Source: Aldersonia sp036524855
Lineage (GTDB): Bacteria; Actinomycetota; Actinomycetes; Mycobacteriales; Mycobacteriaceae
Reading direction: 5' to 3'
DNA: 41,500 nt
NCBI GenBank assembly: GCA_036524855.1
Contig: DATDBL010000046.1
Coordinates: 1 to 41,500, forward strand
Part shown: positions 14,832 to 24,136 of the stretch, piece after piece
Layout: the number at the start of each line of letters is the position of its first letter
How positions within the stretch are numbered: the first letter of the stretch is position 1
Position numbers and translations under genes: made by a program
Notes under the pieces: generated by a model
What the model was told of the DNA's origin: nothing
The model's database searches: none
What the model saw: only the letters and a program-made list of their open reading frames with translations

Positions 14832-14936
14832 GCCGCAACCGTACCCGCGACGAGCGTGCCGAAACGTCCAACCCGAGTGTCCAAGATTCGACGAAACGGC
14901 AGTGATCGCGCCCACGCGGAGGTCCATACTCGTGCC
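14832..14936. promoter_or_regulatory. Divergent pucR-gabT control region
   Basis: The 105-bp spacer carries GTCCAA twice in direct orientation, 13 bp apart (14866-14871 and 14879-14884), and GAAACG at two places (14861-14866 and 14893-14898). These are candidate operator half-sites for the PucR-type regulator. ACGCGGAGG at about 14914-14922 supplies the gabT ribosome binding site. Confidence 0.4.
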
Positions 14937-16319
14937 ATGACCGAAATCGCGTACCGCCTCCCCCAGCAGCGCCGGGTGCAGACCGCCCTGCCCGGCCCGA
15001 AATCGCTCGCGCTCACCGAGCGCCGCAAGGCCGTCGTCGGCGCAGGTGTCGCCTCGTCGGTCCCCGTGTTCGCTGCGGATGCCGACGGCGGCGTCGTCGT
15101 CGACGTGGACGGCAATTCCTTCGTCGATCTCGGCGCCGGCATCGCGGTGACCACGGTCGGCGCCTCGAACCCTGCGGTCGTCGCCGCGGTCCAGGAGCAG
15201 ATCGCCCACTTCAGCCACACCTGTTTCATGGTGACGCCGTACGAGGGTTACGTCGCCGTCGCCGAACGCCTCGCCGAACTCACCCCCGGTGACCATCCCA
15301 AGCGCACGGTGCTGTTCAACAGCGGCGCCGAGGCCGTGGAGAACGCGGTGAAGATCGCCCGCGTCGCCACGGGCCGCAGCGCGGTTGTGGTGTTCGACCA
15401 CGCCTACCACGGCCGCACCAACCTCACCATGGCGCTGACCGCCAAGAACATGCCGTACAAGAACGGCTTCGGGCCGTTCGCCCCCGAGATCTACCGCGCG
15501 CCGATGTCATACCCGTTCCGCGAGGGACTCAACTACGACGGCACCCCGATCACCGGTGAACTCGCCGCGCGCCGCGCGATCGCGATGATCGAGAAGAACA
15601 TCGGGGCCGACAACGTCGCCGCGATCGTGCTCGAGCCGATCCAGGGCGAGGGCGGATTCATCGTGCCCGCCAAGGGCTTTCTGCCGGCGCTCGTCGCGTG
15701 GGCGAAGGAGAACGGCATCGTGTTCGTCGCCGACGAGGTGCAGACCGCGTTCGCCCGCACCGGCGACTGGTTCGCCAGCAACGACGAGGGCATCGTCCCC
15801 GACCTGATCACGATGGCGAAGGGCATCGCCGGTGGCATGCCGCTCTCGGCGGTTACCGGCCGCGCCGACCTCATCGACGCCGTCCACGCGAGCGGTCTCG
15901 GCGGCACCTACGGCGGCAATCCGGTCGCTTGCGCGGCCGCGCTGGCCAGCATCGACCAGATCGCCGAACTCGACCTGTGCGGGCGCGCCCGCCAGATCGA
16001 GCAGACCGTGCTGACCCGGCTGCGTGCGCTCGCCGCCGACACCGACATCATCGGCGACATTCGCGGACGCGGCGCCATGCTCGCGATCGAGTTCGTCCGC
16101 CCCGGCACCCGCGAACCGAACCCGGAGGCCACCAAGGCAGTGCTGGCGAAGGCCCTCGAGCAGGGCGTCATCACGCTGAGCTGCGGCACCTACGGCAACG
16201 TCGTGCGCCTGCTGCCGCCGCTGGTCATCCCCGACGACCTGCTCGCCGACGCGCTCGACGTGCTCGAGTTCGCGATCCGCGAGGTCGCCGGTGTCGCGCT
16301 GGCGGGAGCCGCCCGATGA
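14937..16319 (+). CDS. gabT: 4-aminobutyrate aminotransferase
   Basis: GabT transfers the amino group of GABA to 2-oxoglutarate, giving succinic semialdehyde and glutamate. The 460-residue class-III PLP aminotransferase has NSGAEAVENAVKIAR for cofactor phosphate, FDHAYHGRTNLTMALT, EPIQGEGGF, ADEVQTAFARTG and the PLP lysine at 295 in TMAKGIAGGMPLSAV. The ATG at 14937 gives MTEIAYRLPQQRRVQTALPGPKS, the normal GabT start. The stop overlaps the gabD start as ATGA, so the two are translationally coupled. Regulation by the divergent PucR-type protein is inferred. Putrescine or cadaverine pathway aminotransferases are alternatives, but the GabD partner favours GABA. Confidence 0.93.
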   Translation: MTEIAYRLPQQRRVQTALPGPKSLALTERRKAVVGAGVASSVPVFAADADGGVVVDVDGNSFVDLGAGIAVTTVGASNPAVVAAVQEQIAHFSHTCFMVTPYEGYVAVAERLAELTPGDHPKRTVLFNSGAEAVENAVKIARVATGRSAVVVFDHAYHGRTNLTMALTAKNMPYKNGFGPFAPEIYRAPMSYPFREGLNYDGTPITGELAARRAIAMIEKNIGADNVAAIVLEPIQGEGGFIVPAKGFLPALVAWAKENGIVFVADEVQTAFARTGDWFASNDEGIVPDLITMAKGIAGGMPLSAVTGRADLIDAVHASGLGGTYGGNPVACAAALASIDQIAELDLCGRARQIEQTVLTRLRALAADTDIIGDIRGRGAMLAIEFVRPGTREPNPEATKAVLAKALEQGVITLSCGTYGNVVRLLPPLVIPDDLLADALDVLEFAIREVAGVALAGAAR

Positions 16320-17782
16320 CTCTGTCTCCCGCCCTGTCTCCCGCCCTGCCCACCGACCTGCCCACCGACCTGTGGCTCGGCGGCGAGCAGGTGCCCGCGA
16401 CCTCCGGGGCGACGTTCCCGGTTGCGGACCCGGCGACCGGTGAGGTGCTCACCGAGGTCGCCGACGCGACACCCGCAGACGCCGTGCGCGCCCTCGACCT
16501 CGCGGTCGCCGCGCAGGCGGAGTGGGCCGCGACGCCGCCGCGCCAGCGGGCCGACATCCTGACCCGCGCGTTCGCCGCGGTGCACGAACGCGCCGACGAC
16601 TTCGCCCGCGTCATGACGCTGGAGATGGGCAAGACGCTCGCGGAGGCGCGCGGCGAGGTGAACTACGGTGCGGAGTTCCTGCGCTGGTTCGCCGAGGAGG
16701 CGGTCCGCATCGGCGGTCGCACCGCGACATCCCCCGCCGGCACCGGACGCATCGTGGTGACCAAGGAGCCCGTGGGGCCTGTCCTCGCGATCACGCCGTG
16801 GAACTTCCCGCTGGCGATGGCGACCCGCAAGATCGCTCCGGCCCTGGCCGCGGGGTGCCCGATCATCGTGAAGCCCGCATCCGAGACGCCGCTGACCATG
16901 CTGCTGCTCGGCCGGATCTTCGTCGACGCCGGCCTGCCCGCGGGCGTGCTGTCGATCCTGCCGACGTCGAGTTCCGCCGCGCTCACCGAACCGCTGATCG
17001 CCGACGCCCGGCTGCGCAAGATCACCTTCACCGGGTCCACCGGCATCGGCAAGCACCTGGTGCGCGCCTCGGCGGACCGCCTGCTGCGCACCTCGATGGA
17101 ACTCGGCGGCAACGCCCCGTTCCTGGTGTTCGACGACGCTGACATCGACGCCGCGGTCGACGGTGCGGTCGCGGCGAAGATGCGCAACGGCGGCGAGGCA
17201 TGCACGGCCGCGAACCGGTTCCACGTCGCACGCGGGGTGGTCGAGGAGTTCACCGCCAAGCTGACCGAGCGGATCGCCGCGATGCGTTGCGGGCACGGTC
17301 TTTCCACCGACACCGACCTTGGGCCGCTGATCAGCGAGAAGCAGCGGGCCAGCGTCGCGGCACTGGTCGACGACGCGGTCGCGCGGGGCGCGCGGGTCCG
17401 CACCGGCGGGCACGCAGTCGACGGACCGGGCTACTTCTATGCGCCGACCGTGCTCGACGAGATTCCCACCGATGCGCGCCTGCTGCGCGAGGAGATCTTC
17501 GGTCCGGTCGCGGCGGTGACGGTGTTCGACACCGAGGAAGAGGCGATCACCGCCGCCAACGACAGCGAGTACGGCCTCGCCGCGTACTTCTTCACCCGCG
17601 ACCTCGACCGCGCCTGGCGCGTCTCGTCCGCGCTGCAGGCCGGCATGGTGGGCGTCAACCGTGGCGTCATCTCCGATCCGGCGGCACCGTTCGGCGGTGT
17701 GAAGGAGTCCGGATTCGGGCGTGAGGGCGGGACCGAGGGCATCGAGGAGTATCTCGACACGAAGTATGTCGCATTCGGGTAG
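16316..17782 (+). CDS. gabD: Succinate-semialdehyde dehydrogenase
   Basis: GabD oxidises succinic semialdehyde to succinate with NAD(P). The 488-residue aldehyde dehydrogenase has the cofactor motif ITPWNFPLAMATRKIAPALAAGC, FTGSTGIGK, the general base Glu262 in MELGGNAP and the nucleophile Cys296 in GGEACTAANRF. The end GVNRGVISDPAAPFGGVKESGFGREGG is typical of SSADH. The N-terminus is encoded by two back-to-back 12-bp duplications, giving LSPALSPALPTDLPTDL, a local slippage product outside the fold. A 100-bp gap leads to the amine oxidase gene on the same strand. A second, very similar enzyme is encoded at the right end of the window. Confidence 0.94.
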   Translation: MTLSPALSPALPTDLPTDLWLGGEQVPATSGATFPVADPATGEVLTEVADATPADAVRALDLAVAAQAEWAATPPRQRADILTRAFAAVHERADDFARVMTLEMGKTLAEARGEVNYGAEFLRWFAEEAVRIGGRTATSPAGTGRIVVTKEPVGPVLAITPWNFPLAMATRKIAPALAAGCPIIVKPASETPLTMLLLGRIFVDAGLPAGVLSILPTSSSAALTEPLIADARLRKITFTGSTGIGKHLVRASADRLLRTSMELGGNAPFLVFDDADIDAAVDGAVAAKMRNGGEACTAANRFHVARGVVEEFTAKLTERIAAMRCGHGLSTDTDLGPLISEKQRASVAALVDDAVARGARVRTGGHAVDGPGYFYAPTVLDEIPTDARLLREEIFGPVAAVTVFDTEEEAITAANDSEYGLAAYFFTRDLDRAWRVSSALQAGMVGVNRGVISDPAAPFGGVKESGFGREGGTEGIEEYLDTKYVAFG

Positions 17783-17882
17783 CCGTCCGGTTGCCTCACG
17801 CTGCCGTTCCGCTCCTCCCGACACAGAAAGTGGTGCAGACTGCAACGAGATACGGCCCGTATGACGTTGTGAGGAGGCCCCG

Positions 17883-19847
17883 GTGACGGAGGCAGTGACG
17901 GAAACGGCGAACGGCACGTTCCATCCCCTCGATCCGCTCGGCGCGGACGAATTCCGCGCCGTGACCGCCGTGCTCGCCCGCGAGCACGGCGTCGGGCAGG
18001 GCTGGCGGGTCAACTCGATCGAACTCGCCGAGCCGAGCAAGGAGCAGATCGCGGCGTTCGAGGACTCGGGCACCGTCCCGGAGCGTTGCGTCATCGTGGT
18101 CTGCTACGAACGGGCCACGAACAAGGCGTTCAAGGGTCGGGTCTCGCTCACCGGCGACGCCTCGCTGTCCTGGGACCACATCCCCGGCGTGCAGCCGAAC
18201 TTCACCGTCGACGAGTGGGAGGAGGCGGACGCCTACCTGCGTTCCCACCCGGACGTGATCGCGGCGCTCGGAAAGCGCGGAATCACCGACATGAGCCTGG
18301 TTTTCATGGACGTGTGGACCTATGGCGAGGCCGTGATGCCCGAGCGGTACCGGGGCCGTCGGCTGGGCTGGTCGGACACCTGGGTGAAGGCCCGCCCGGG
18401 TGCCAATCCGTACGCCAACCCCGTGACCGGGCTGCACTGCGTCATGGACGTCGCGACCATGGAACTGCTCGAGATCGAGGACGGCGAGCCGGTCCCGACG
18501 ACGAACGTGATGGGCGAGTACATCCCCGACCAGGTGCCCGAGGCACTGCGCGAGTCGAGCACCCGCCCGGCACTGACCCGCCTCGACATCACCCAGCCGG
18601 ACGGACCGTCATTCGCCCTCACCGGCAACAAGCTCGAGTGGCAGGGCTGGTCGATGCGGCTGGGCTTCAACTACCGCGAGGGCATGACGCTGCACCAGAT
18701 CAGCTACGACGATCACGGTCGTCGACGCTCGATCGCGCATCGGCTCTCCTTCGCCGAGATGGCGGTGCCCTACCGGGATCCGAGCCCGGATCACTACCGA
18801 CGGACCGCGTTCGACATCGGCGAGTGGGGCCTCGGGTTCATGACCACCTCGCTGGAACTCGGCTGCGACTGCCTCGGCGAGATCCGCTACGTCGACGCCG
18901 TCCTGCACGACAGCGCCGGTGCGCCGTTCACCATCGCCAACGCCGTCTGTATTCACGAGGTGGACAACGCGATCCTGTGGAAGCACGTCGACCACGAGAC
19001 CGGCTCCGAGTCGCGGCGGATGCGTCGACTCACGGTGTCCTGCCACGTGACGGTCGCCAACTACGAGTACCTCGTGTACTGGCACTTCGACCAGGCCGGC
19101 GGCATCGAGTGCGAGGTCCGCGCCACCGGAATCATGGTCACCACCAGCTTTCCCGAGGGCGGCGAGCATCCCAACGGGACCCTGATCGACGAGCGCACCT
19201 ACGCTCCGTTCCACCAGCACTTCCTCGTCGCGCGCCTGGACATGGACATCGACGGCACCGCGAACACCGTCTACCGCAGCGACACCGAGACCGTACCGAC
19301 CGGTCCGGACAACCCCTACGGCCTCGGACTGGTGCAGCGCAACACGCCGCTACGCACCGAGGAAGAGGGCAAGCAGGACCCGAACTGGCAGACCCAGCGG
19401 GCGTGGAAGGTCGTCAACGAGAACGTCGTCACCGGGCTCGGCACCCATCCCGCGTACAAGCTGGTGCCCAGCGGGTCGTTCCCGTCGATGTTCGATCCGG
19501 CGTCCCCGGTTTTCCAGCGCATGCAGGCGATCGGACACACCCTGTGGGTGACCCCGAATTCGCCCGACGAGCGCTGGCCCTCGGGCGAATTCGTGGTGCA
19601 GAGCCGCGACGACGACGGCTTGCCCGCCTGGACGGCGGCCAACCGTCCGATCGAGAACACCGACGTCGTGCTCTGGTACGTCTTCGGCATCCACCACATC
19701 ACCCGGCCCGAGGACTGGCCGATCATGCCCGTGGACACGGTGTCGTTCAAGCTGCTGCCGTTCGGCTTCTTCGACCGCAACCCCGCGCTCGACGTCATCG
19801 ACCCGCCCGCCGTCGCGCAGGCCTGTCACCCCGGCCATCCGCACTGA
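17883..19847 (+). CDS. Copper-containing primary amine oxidase
   Basis: It oxidises primary amines with oxygen to aldehydes, ammonia and hydrogen peroxide, using copper and the self-made cofactor topaquinone. The 654-residue protein carries the topaquinone motif Asn-Tyr-Glu-Tyr with the modified Tyr at 394 (VANYEYLVYWHF), the HQHF copper-ligand pair in YAPFHQHFLVARLDMDIDG, and the terminal copper-site region with GIHHITRPEDWPIMPVD. The family catalytic aspartate is expected in the YRDPSPDHYRRTAFDIGEWG region. GTG at 17883 follows GAGGAGG. No export signal is seen, so it is probably cytoplasmic like other actinobacterial enzymes. With the following permease and the gabTD pair it suggests uptake and oxidation of amines that converge on succinic semialdehyde; the true substrate is unknown. 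Confidence 0.94.
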   Translation: MTEAVTETANGTFHPLDPLGADEFRAVTAVLAREHGVGQGWRVNSIELAEPSKEQIAAFEDSGTVPERCVIVVCYERATNKAFKGRVSLTGDASLSWDHIPGVQPNFTVDEWEEADAYLRSHPDVIAALGKRGITDMSLVFMDVWTYGEAVMPERYRGRRLGWSDTWVKARPGANPYANPVTGLHCVMDVATMELLEIEDGEPVPTTNVMGEYIPDQVPEALRESSTRPALTRLDITQPDGPSFALTGNKLEWQGWSMRLGFNYREGMTLHQISYDDHGRRRSIAHRLSFAEMAVPYRDPSPDHYRRTAFDIGEWGLGFMTTSLELGCDCLGEIRYVDAVLHDSAGAPFTIANAVCIHEVDNAILWKHVDHETGSESRRMRRLTVSCHVTVANYEYLVYWHFDQAGGIECEVRATGIMVTTSFPEGGEHPNGTLIDERTYAPFHQHFLVARLDMDIDGTANTVYRSDTETVPTGPDNPYGLGLVQRNTPLRTEEEGKQDPNWQTQRAWKVVNENVVTGLGTHPAYKLVPSGSFPSMFDPASPVFQRMQAIGHTLWVTPNSPDERWPSGEFVVQSRDDDGLPAWTAANRPIENTDVVLWYVFGIHHITRPEDWPIMPVDTVSFKLLPFGFFDRNPALDVIDPPAVAQACHPGHPH

Positions 19848-19864
19848 ACCGAAGGGGAAGAACC

Positions 19865-21445
19865 ATGTCGAACCCCGCTCCCTCCGGACCGACTCCAGAG
19901 CGCCCCGCTCACGACGTGACGCACGGCCACCTACTCGACAAGGGACTCGCGAGCGGGCGGGTCGGCACCTTCTCCGGCGCTGTCCTCGGTATCTCCTGCG
20001 TGGCGCCGGGATACACGCTCACCGCGAGCATCGGCCTGATCGTCGCGGCCGTCGGGCTGAAGATGCCGGCGATCTTCATCGCCGGCTTCATCCCGATGTT
20101 CCTCACCGCCTACGCCTATCGCGAGCTGAATTCCGACAATCCGGACTGCGGTGCGTCGTTCACCTGGTCCACCAAGGCGTTCGGTCCGTACGTCGGCTGG
20201 ATGTGCGGCTGGGGCATGGTGCTCGCGACGATCATCGTGCTGTCCAATCTTGCCGCGATCGCGGTCGAATTCTGCTACCTCACGTTCGCGAACCTGTTCA
20301 ATGATCCGTCGATCGCCGACATCTCCGGCAACAAGTTCTGGAACATCGTGACCACGTTGGCGTTCATCGCGATTGCCACCTGGATCTCGAGCCGCGGCAT
20401 CACCACCAGCGAGCGCGTGCAGTACGTGCTGGTCGGCTTCCAGATGGTGATGCTGTTCGTGTTCGCGGTCGTGGCCGTCGTCAAATCGGGCGATTCCGAA
20501 ACCGGCGTGGCGTTCAGCTGGGACTGGTTCAACCCGTTCACCGGGCTCACCCTGAGCGCGTTCGTGATCGGCGTCACCGGTTCGATCTTCGCATTCTGGG
20601 GCTGGGACACCTGCCTGACTCTCGGCGAGGAATCCAAGGATCCCAAGCGCACGCCGGGCCGCGCCGGACTGCTGTGTGTGGTGTCGATCCTCATCACCTA
20701 TCTGCTGGTCGCCGTCGCGACGATCATGTACGCCGGGGTCGGCACCGAGGGTCTCGGTCTGGGCAACGAGGAGAACGCGGACAACGTCTTCGGCGCGCTG
20801 GCCGACCCGGTGCTCGGCAACTTCGGCGGTCTGATGCTCTATCTCGCGGTCTTCGTGTCCTCGATCGCGAGCCTGCAGACCACGTTCCTGCCCGCGGCCC
20901 GCACCATGCTCGCGATGGGTGCCTACGGCGCGTTCCCGAGGTCGCTCGCGGCGGTCAATCCGCGATTCCTGGTTCCGTCGTTCGCAACCTACGTCGCGGG
21001 CGTGATCACGGCGGTGTTCTACGCGGTGGTGTCGATCCTGTCGGAGTCGGTGCTGCTCGACACGATCGCTGCACTCGGCATCATGATCTGCTGGTACTAC
21101 GGCATCACCGCATTCGCCTGCGTCTGGTACTTCAAGGACGACCTGGTCACCAGCGCCCGCAACATCGTGTTCCGTCTCGTCTTTCCGCTCCTCGGTGGCC
21201 TCATCCTCGCTGCCGTGTTCGTCAAGTCGGTGCAGGAGAGCATGGACCCGGAGAACGGCAGCGGCGCCTCCATCGGCGGCATCGGTCTGGTGTTCTACCT
21301 GGGCTTCGGCCTGCTCGCATTCGGCGTCGTGCTGATGTTCGTCATGCGCGCCTACCGGCCCGCGTTCTTCCGCAAGGAGACCCTCACCCGCCACACCGCA
21401 GCGTTGATCGGCGAGGTCGACATGCTGCGTGCCGAGGATAAGTAG
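19865..21445 (+). CDS. APC-superfamily amino acid/amine permease
   Basis: A 526-residue membrane transporter with about 12 helices. It begins GLASGRVGTFSGAVLGISCVAPGYTLTASIGLIVAAVG, the helix-1 region of the amino acid-polyamine-organocation superfamily, and contains the conserved FAFWGWDTCLTLGEESKDPKRTPGRA loop and LQTTFLPAARTMLAMGAYGAFP. The ATG at 19865 follows GAAGGGGAAG, 17 bp after the amine oxidase stop, so they share a transcript. Context suggests the amine oxidase substrate or a related amino acid as cargo. Stop is TAG at 21443-21445. The following 50 bp contain an untidy AGCCAAGT/CGCCAAGT repeat. Confidence 0.9.
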   Translation: MSNPAPSGPTPERPAHDVTHGHLLDKGLASGRVGTFSGAVLGISCVAPGYTLTASIGLIVAAVGLKMPAIFIAGFIPMFLTAYAYRELNSDNPDCGASFTWSTKAFGPYVGWMCGWGMVLATIIVLSNLAAIAVEFCYLTFANLFNDPSIADISGNKFWNIVTTLAFIAIATWISSRGITTSERVQYVLVGFQMVMLFVFAVVAVVKSGDSETGVAFSWDWFNPFTGLTLSAFVIGVTGSIFAFWGWDTCLTLGEESKDPKRTPGRAGLLCVVSILITYLLVAVATIMYAGVGTEGLGLGNEENADNVFGALADPVLGNFGGLMLYLAVFVSSIASLQTTFLPAARTMLAMGAYGAFPRSLAAVNPRFLVPSFATYVAGVITAVFYAVVSILSESVLLDTIAALGIMICWYYGITAFACVWYFKDDLVTSARNIVFRLVFPLLGGLILAAVFVKSVQESMDPENGSGASIGGIGLVFYLGFGLLAFGVVLMFVMRAYRPAFFRKETLTRHTAALIGEVDMLRAEDK

Positions 21446-21496
21446 CAGCCAAGTAGCCGCCAAGTCACAGCCAAGCCGCCCAAGTCGCAGCATCAG

Positions 21497-21603
21497 CGCT
21501 ACTGAAGGGTCCCCTCACCGTCATTTTCGCTCATGAGGGTGCCCCTCACTCGCCTGGTTCCGCTACTGAAGGGTCCCCTGACTGGTCGTGAGGGGCGTCC
21601 CCG
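21497..21603. repeat. REP-like cluster of imperfect palindromes
   Basis: Four copies of an imperfect 15-bp palindrome of type TGARGGKNCCCCTCA lie at 21503-21517, 21534-21548, 21567-21581 and 21589-21603. Copies one and three are embedded in an exact 19-bp direct repeat, CGCTACTGAAGGGTCCCCT (21497-21515 and 21561-21579). The stop codon of the ion-channel gene is inside copy two, and copies three and four encode its C-terminal tail. Elements of this look recur between genes in rhodococci as far as I recall; the cluster may also terminate transcription from both sides. Confidence 0.75.
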
Positions 21604-22142
21604 GGCGCGGGCGGTTGCGCTTTTCGGCTCCGGCTCTGGTCGATCGCGGCGTAGAGGATCCGGCCCCCGATACCGAGCACGGCGAGGTTGAGCACGATCT
21701 GCCCGGTCACGACCGCCCGCGCAGCATCGGTGACGGCCGTGATGTCGCCGAAACCGACGGTCGCGAATACCGTCACCGTGAAGTACAACGCGCCCATCTT
21801 CGACAGCGACTCACTGAAGCTGTCCGGATAGGACGCCGCCATCACGTCGTACACCGCCGAGTAGCCGAGCAGGTACAGCGGCGTGGCCGCGGCGAGCGCC
21901 TCCACCCCCTGTAGCACCGGCCGGTCCGAGTCCAGGATCTTCAGCACCTGCCAGGTCGCGACGATTCCGAACGCGACCAGAACACCGGCGAGCAGCAGTA
22001 AGCTACTGCCGTCGAATTCGGTGAGCGGCACAATGAAGTACAGCACCAGCAGCACAATCGCCGTGATGCTCGGACGTAGCAACGCCCGCCGAATCACGGC
22101 CCGCTTCTGCTTCCGGGTCAGACCGTCGTCCGGACGAAACAT
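21546..22142 (-). CDS. Two-pore-helix type potassium channel family protein
   Basis: A 198-residue membrane protein with the K+ selectivity signature TVTVFATVGFGDITAVTDAARAVVTGQ (filter TVGFGD). Upstream are hydrophobic helices at about residues 25-42, 50-65 and 80-100, and after the filter a final helix IVLNLAVLGIGGRILYAAI. The ATG at 22142 is preceded by GGGAGG seven bases away; a start five codons earlier has no such site. There is no RCK regulatory domain. The tail from about residue 182 (DAPHDQSGDPSVAEPGE) is encoded by the REP-like repeats, which therefore replaced the original C-terminus without disturbing the channel core. Confidence 0.85.
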   Translation of the reverse strand: MFRPDDGLTRKQKRAVIRRALLRPSITAIVLLVLYFIVPLTEFDGSSLLLLAGVLVAFGIVATWQVLKILDSDRPVLQGVEALAAATPLYLLGYSAVYDVMAASYPDSFSESLSKMGALYFTVTVFATVGFGDITAVTDAARAVVTGQIVLNLAVLGIGGRILYAAIDQSRSRKAQPPAPGDAPHDQSGDPSVAEPGE

Positions 22143-22188
22143 CGCGCCGCCTCCCACACCGTGTCGATCACGATGCAGCCTAGGCGGA

Positions 22189-24123
22189 TCAACGCCTCCG
22201 CAACCGCATGTAGTCGCTCACCACGGCCGCGCCGAGCCCGTCGAGGTCGGGTGAGACGACGCGGCCGCCCGCCCGGCGTGCCATCCGGTCCACGAAACGC
22301 GCCAGTCCGGGGTCGTCGCCGAGCTTGAAGAACGTCACCTGGGCGCCGAGTTTCGAGAGCTGATCGAGTTCGCGCACGGTCAGCCCGAGGGTCCGGTGGC
22401 TCGGCGGGTAGTCGAACGCGGCGTACCCCTCCGGCTCGATGTGCGCGGTCGGTTCGCCGTCGGTGACGATCAGCACAACCGGCTGCGCGTTCGGGTTTCG
22501 CCGCAGATGCCGACCGGCCAACATCAGCGCGTGGTGCAGGTTGGTGCCCTGCTCGTAGGCGCCGTCGAGCCCGGCGAGTTCGGCCGTGGTGAGGGTGCGC
22601 GCGTACCGGCCGAACCCGATCAGCTGCAGGTGGTCGCCCCGGAACCGGGTGGTGACAAGGTGGTTGAGTGCCAGCGCGGTGCGCTTCATCGGCACCCAGC
22701 GGCCCTCCATCACCATCGAGAACGACGTGTCGACGAGCAGCGCGACCGCGGCCTGCGCCCGCTGTTCGGTCTCGGTGACCTCGACGTCGACGACCTGCAG
22801 CCGCACCGGCACCCGACCCGGATCGCGGAGCACCGCATTGGTCACCGTGCGGGTGACGTCCCACGGTTCGGTGTCGCCGAACTGCCACGGCCGGCTCGCC
22901 CCGGTCGGCTCGCCCATCGCACCGGCCTTTCGGGTGTCGCGCTGGCCCGTGCGGCCCGACAGCCGGCCCGCGACGTCCCGCAGCGCCAACTCGCCGAGCC
23001 GGCGCATCGCCTTCGGCGAGAGCCGCCACTGCCCGTCGGGCCCCTTGTCCAGGAAACCCTCCCGCTGCAGCGCCTTCTCCAACTCCTGCAGGGTGCGCAG
23101 GTCGGTGACGGCGTCGTCGCCGAGGTGGCGCGCCAGCGCGTCGAGGTCGACGTCGTCGAGTTGCGCGCCGGCGTGTTGCTGGGCGAGCTGGTCGCCGAGT
23201 TGCTCGAGTTCCGCGATCTCCTGCAGCGCGGACGTACCCTGCCCGAGGCCGAGCGGGTCGTCGCCGCGGAAACGCTGCGACCCCTCCCAATCCTCGCCGG
23301 GACGCGCGGTGCGCAGGTGCGCGTCGAGACGGTCGAGCTGGCCCAGCAACGACGGACTCCCGAACGCCTGCTGCGCCAACGCATCCAGCTCCGCACGCTG
23401 ATCGGGAGTCAGCGAATTGCGCAACCGCTGCGCGGCGGCCGCACGCTGCGCGAGCGAATCGAGCAACTCCTCCACGTTGCGCGGATTCTCCGGGAAGAAC
23501 TCGCCGTGCTTGTCCATGAAGTCGCGGAACTGCTCGTCGGTGTCCTCGCCGCGGGCATGCGCGTCGAGCAGGTCGTTGAGATCGTTCAGCATCTCGTCGA
23601 CGCGCGCCCGGTCCGCGTCCGTCGCGTTCTCGAGCGCCTGCTTCATGCCGGCGAAGCGCTGGTCGAGCATCTCCCGGCCGAGCAGGTCGCGGATCTTCTC
23701 GTAGTTCTCCCGTGCCTGGGCGCTGCGCCAGTCGTAGTCCGAGAGTTCCTGCACGGCTTGGGCGGTCGACGGTGGCAGTTCCTCGAGCTGCATCTCGGCG
23801 AAGCGGGCGTCGTCGTCGAGCGCGCGAGCGAGTTCCTTGCGCTCCTCGAGCACGGCGGCGTCGAGAAGTTTGCGCACCTCCTGCAGGGTGCCGTCGAGGT
23901 TGCTGCGCTGCAACAGGTCCCGCCGTCGACGATGGGCCTGCTGGGCAAGCTTGTCCAGCCCACGCATCCGGTCGGTGCCGCGGCGGAGCAGTTCCTGCAG
24001 GGCATGGCGCGGGGAACTGCCGGCCATCACGTCGGCGCCGATGGCGTCGAGCGCCTCACGCAGGTCGACGGGCGGCGCGAGCGGGTCGCTGCCGTCGTAG
24101 GGGATGTACCGGGAGGCCGTCAT
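22189..24123 (-). CDS. VWA-domain protein paired with AAA+ ATPase
   Basis: A 644-residue cytoplasmic protein. The first 420 residues are charged and helical, rich in Leu, Gln and Arg (for example LRRGTDRMRGLDKLAQQAHRRRRDLLQ), with coiled-coil character. The C-terminal von Willebrand A domain starts at about residue 455 with an intact metal site: DTSFSM near residue 463, followed by the GTNLHHAL threonine and the IVTDGEP aspartate. VWA proteins of this type act with MoxR/Mg-chelatase-like AAA+ ATPases in metal insertion or complex remodelling. The ATPase gene is immediately upstream, 13 bp away. The pair corresponds to mycobacterial Rv0958-Rv0959-type genes. Substrate unknown. Confidence 0.87.
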   Translation of the reverse strand: MTASRYIPYDGSDPLAPPVDLREALDAIGADVMAGSSPRHALQELLRRGTDRMRGLDKLAQQAHRRRRDLLQRSNLDGTLQEVRKLLDAAVLEERKELARALDDDARFAEMQLEELPPSTAQAVQELSDYDWRSAQARENYEKIRDLLGREMLDQRFAGMKQALENATDADRARVDEMLNDLNDLLDAHARGEDTDEQFRDFMDKHGEFFPENPRNVEELLDSLAQRAAAAQRLRNSLTPDQRAELDALAQQAFGSPSLLGQLDRLDAHLRTARPGEDWEGSQRFRGDDPLGLGQGTSALQEIAELEQLGDQLAQQHAGAQLDDVDLDALARHLGDDAVTDLRTLQELEKALQREGFLDKGPDGQWRLSPKAMRRLGELALRDVAGRLSGRTGQRDTRKAGAMGEPTGASRPWQFGDTEPWDVTRTVTNAVLRDPGRVPVRLQVVDVEVTETEQRAQAAVALLVDTSFSMVMEGRWVPMKRTALALNHLVTTRFRGDHLQLIGFGRYARTLTTAELAGLDGAYEQGTNLHHALMLAGRHLRRNPNAQPVVLIVTDGEPTAHIEPEGYAAFDYPPSHRTLGLTVRELDQLSKLGAQVTFFKLGDDPGLARFVDRMARRAGGRVVSPDLDGLGAAVVSDYMRLRRR

Positions 24124-24136
24124 CCGTGCACCACTG

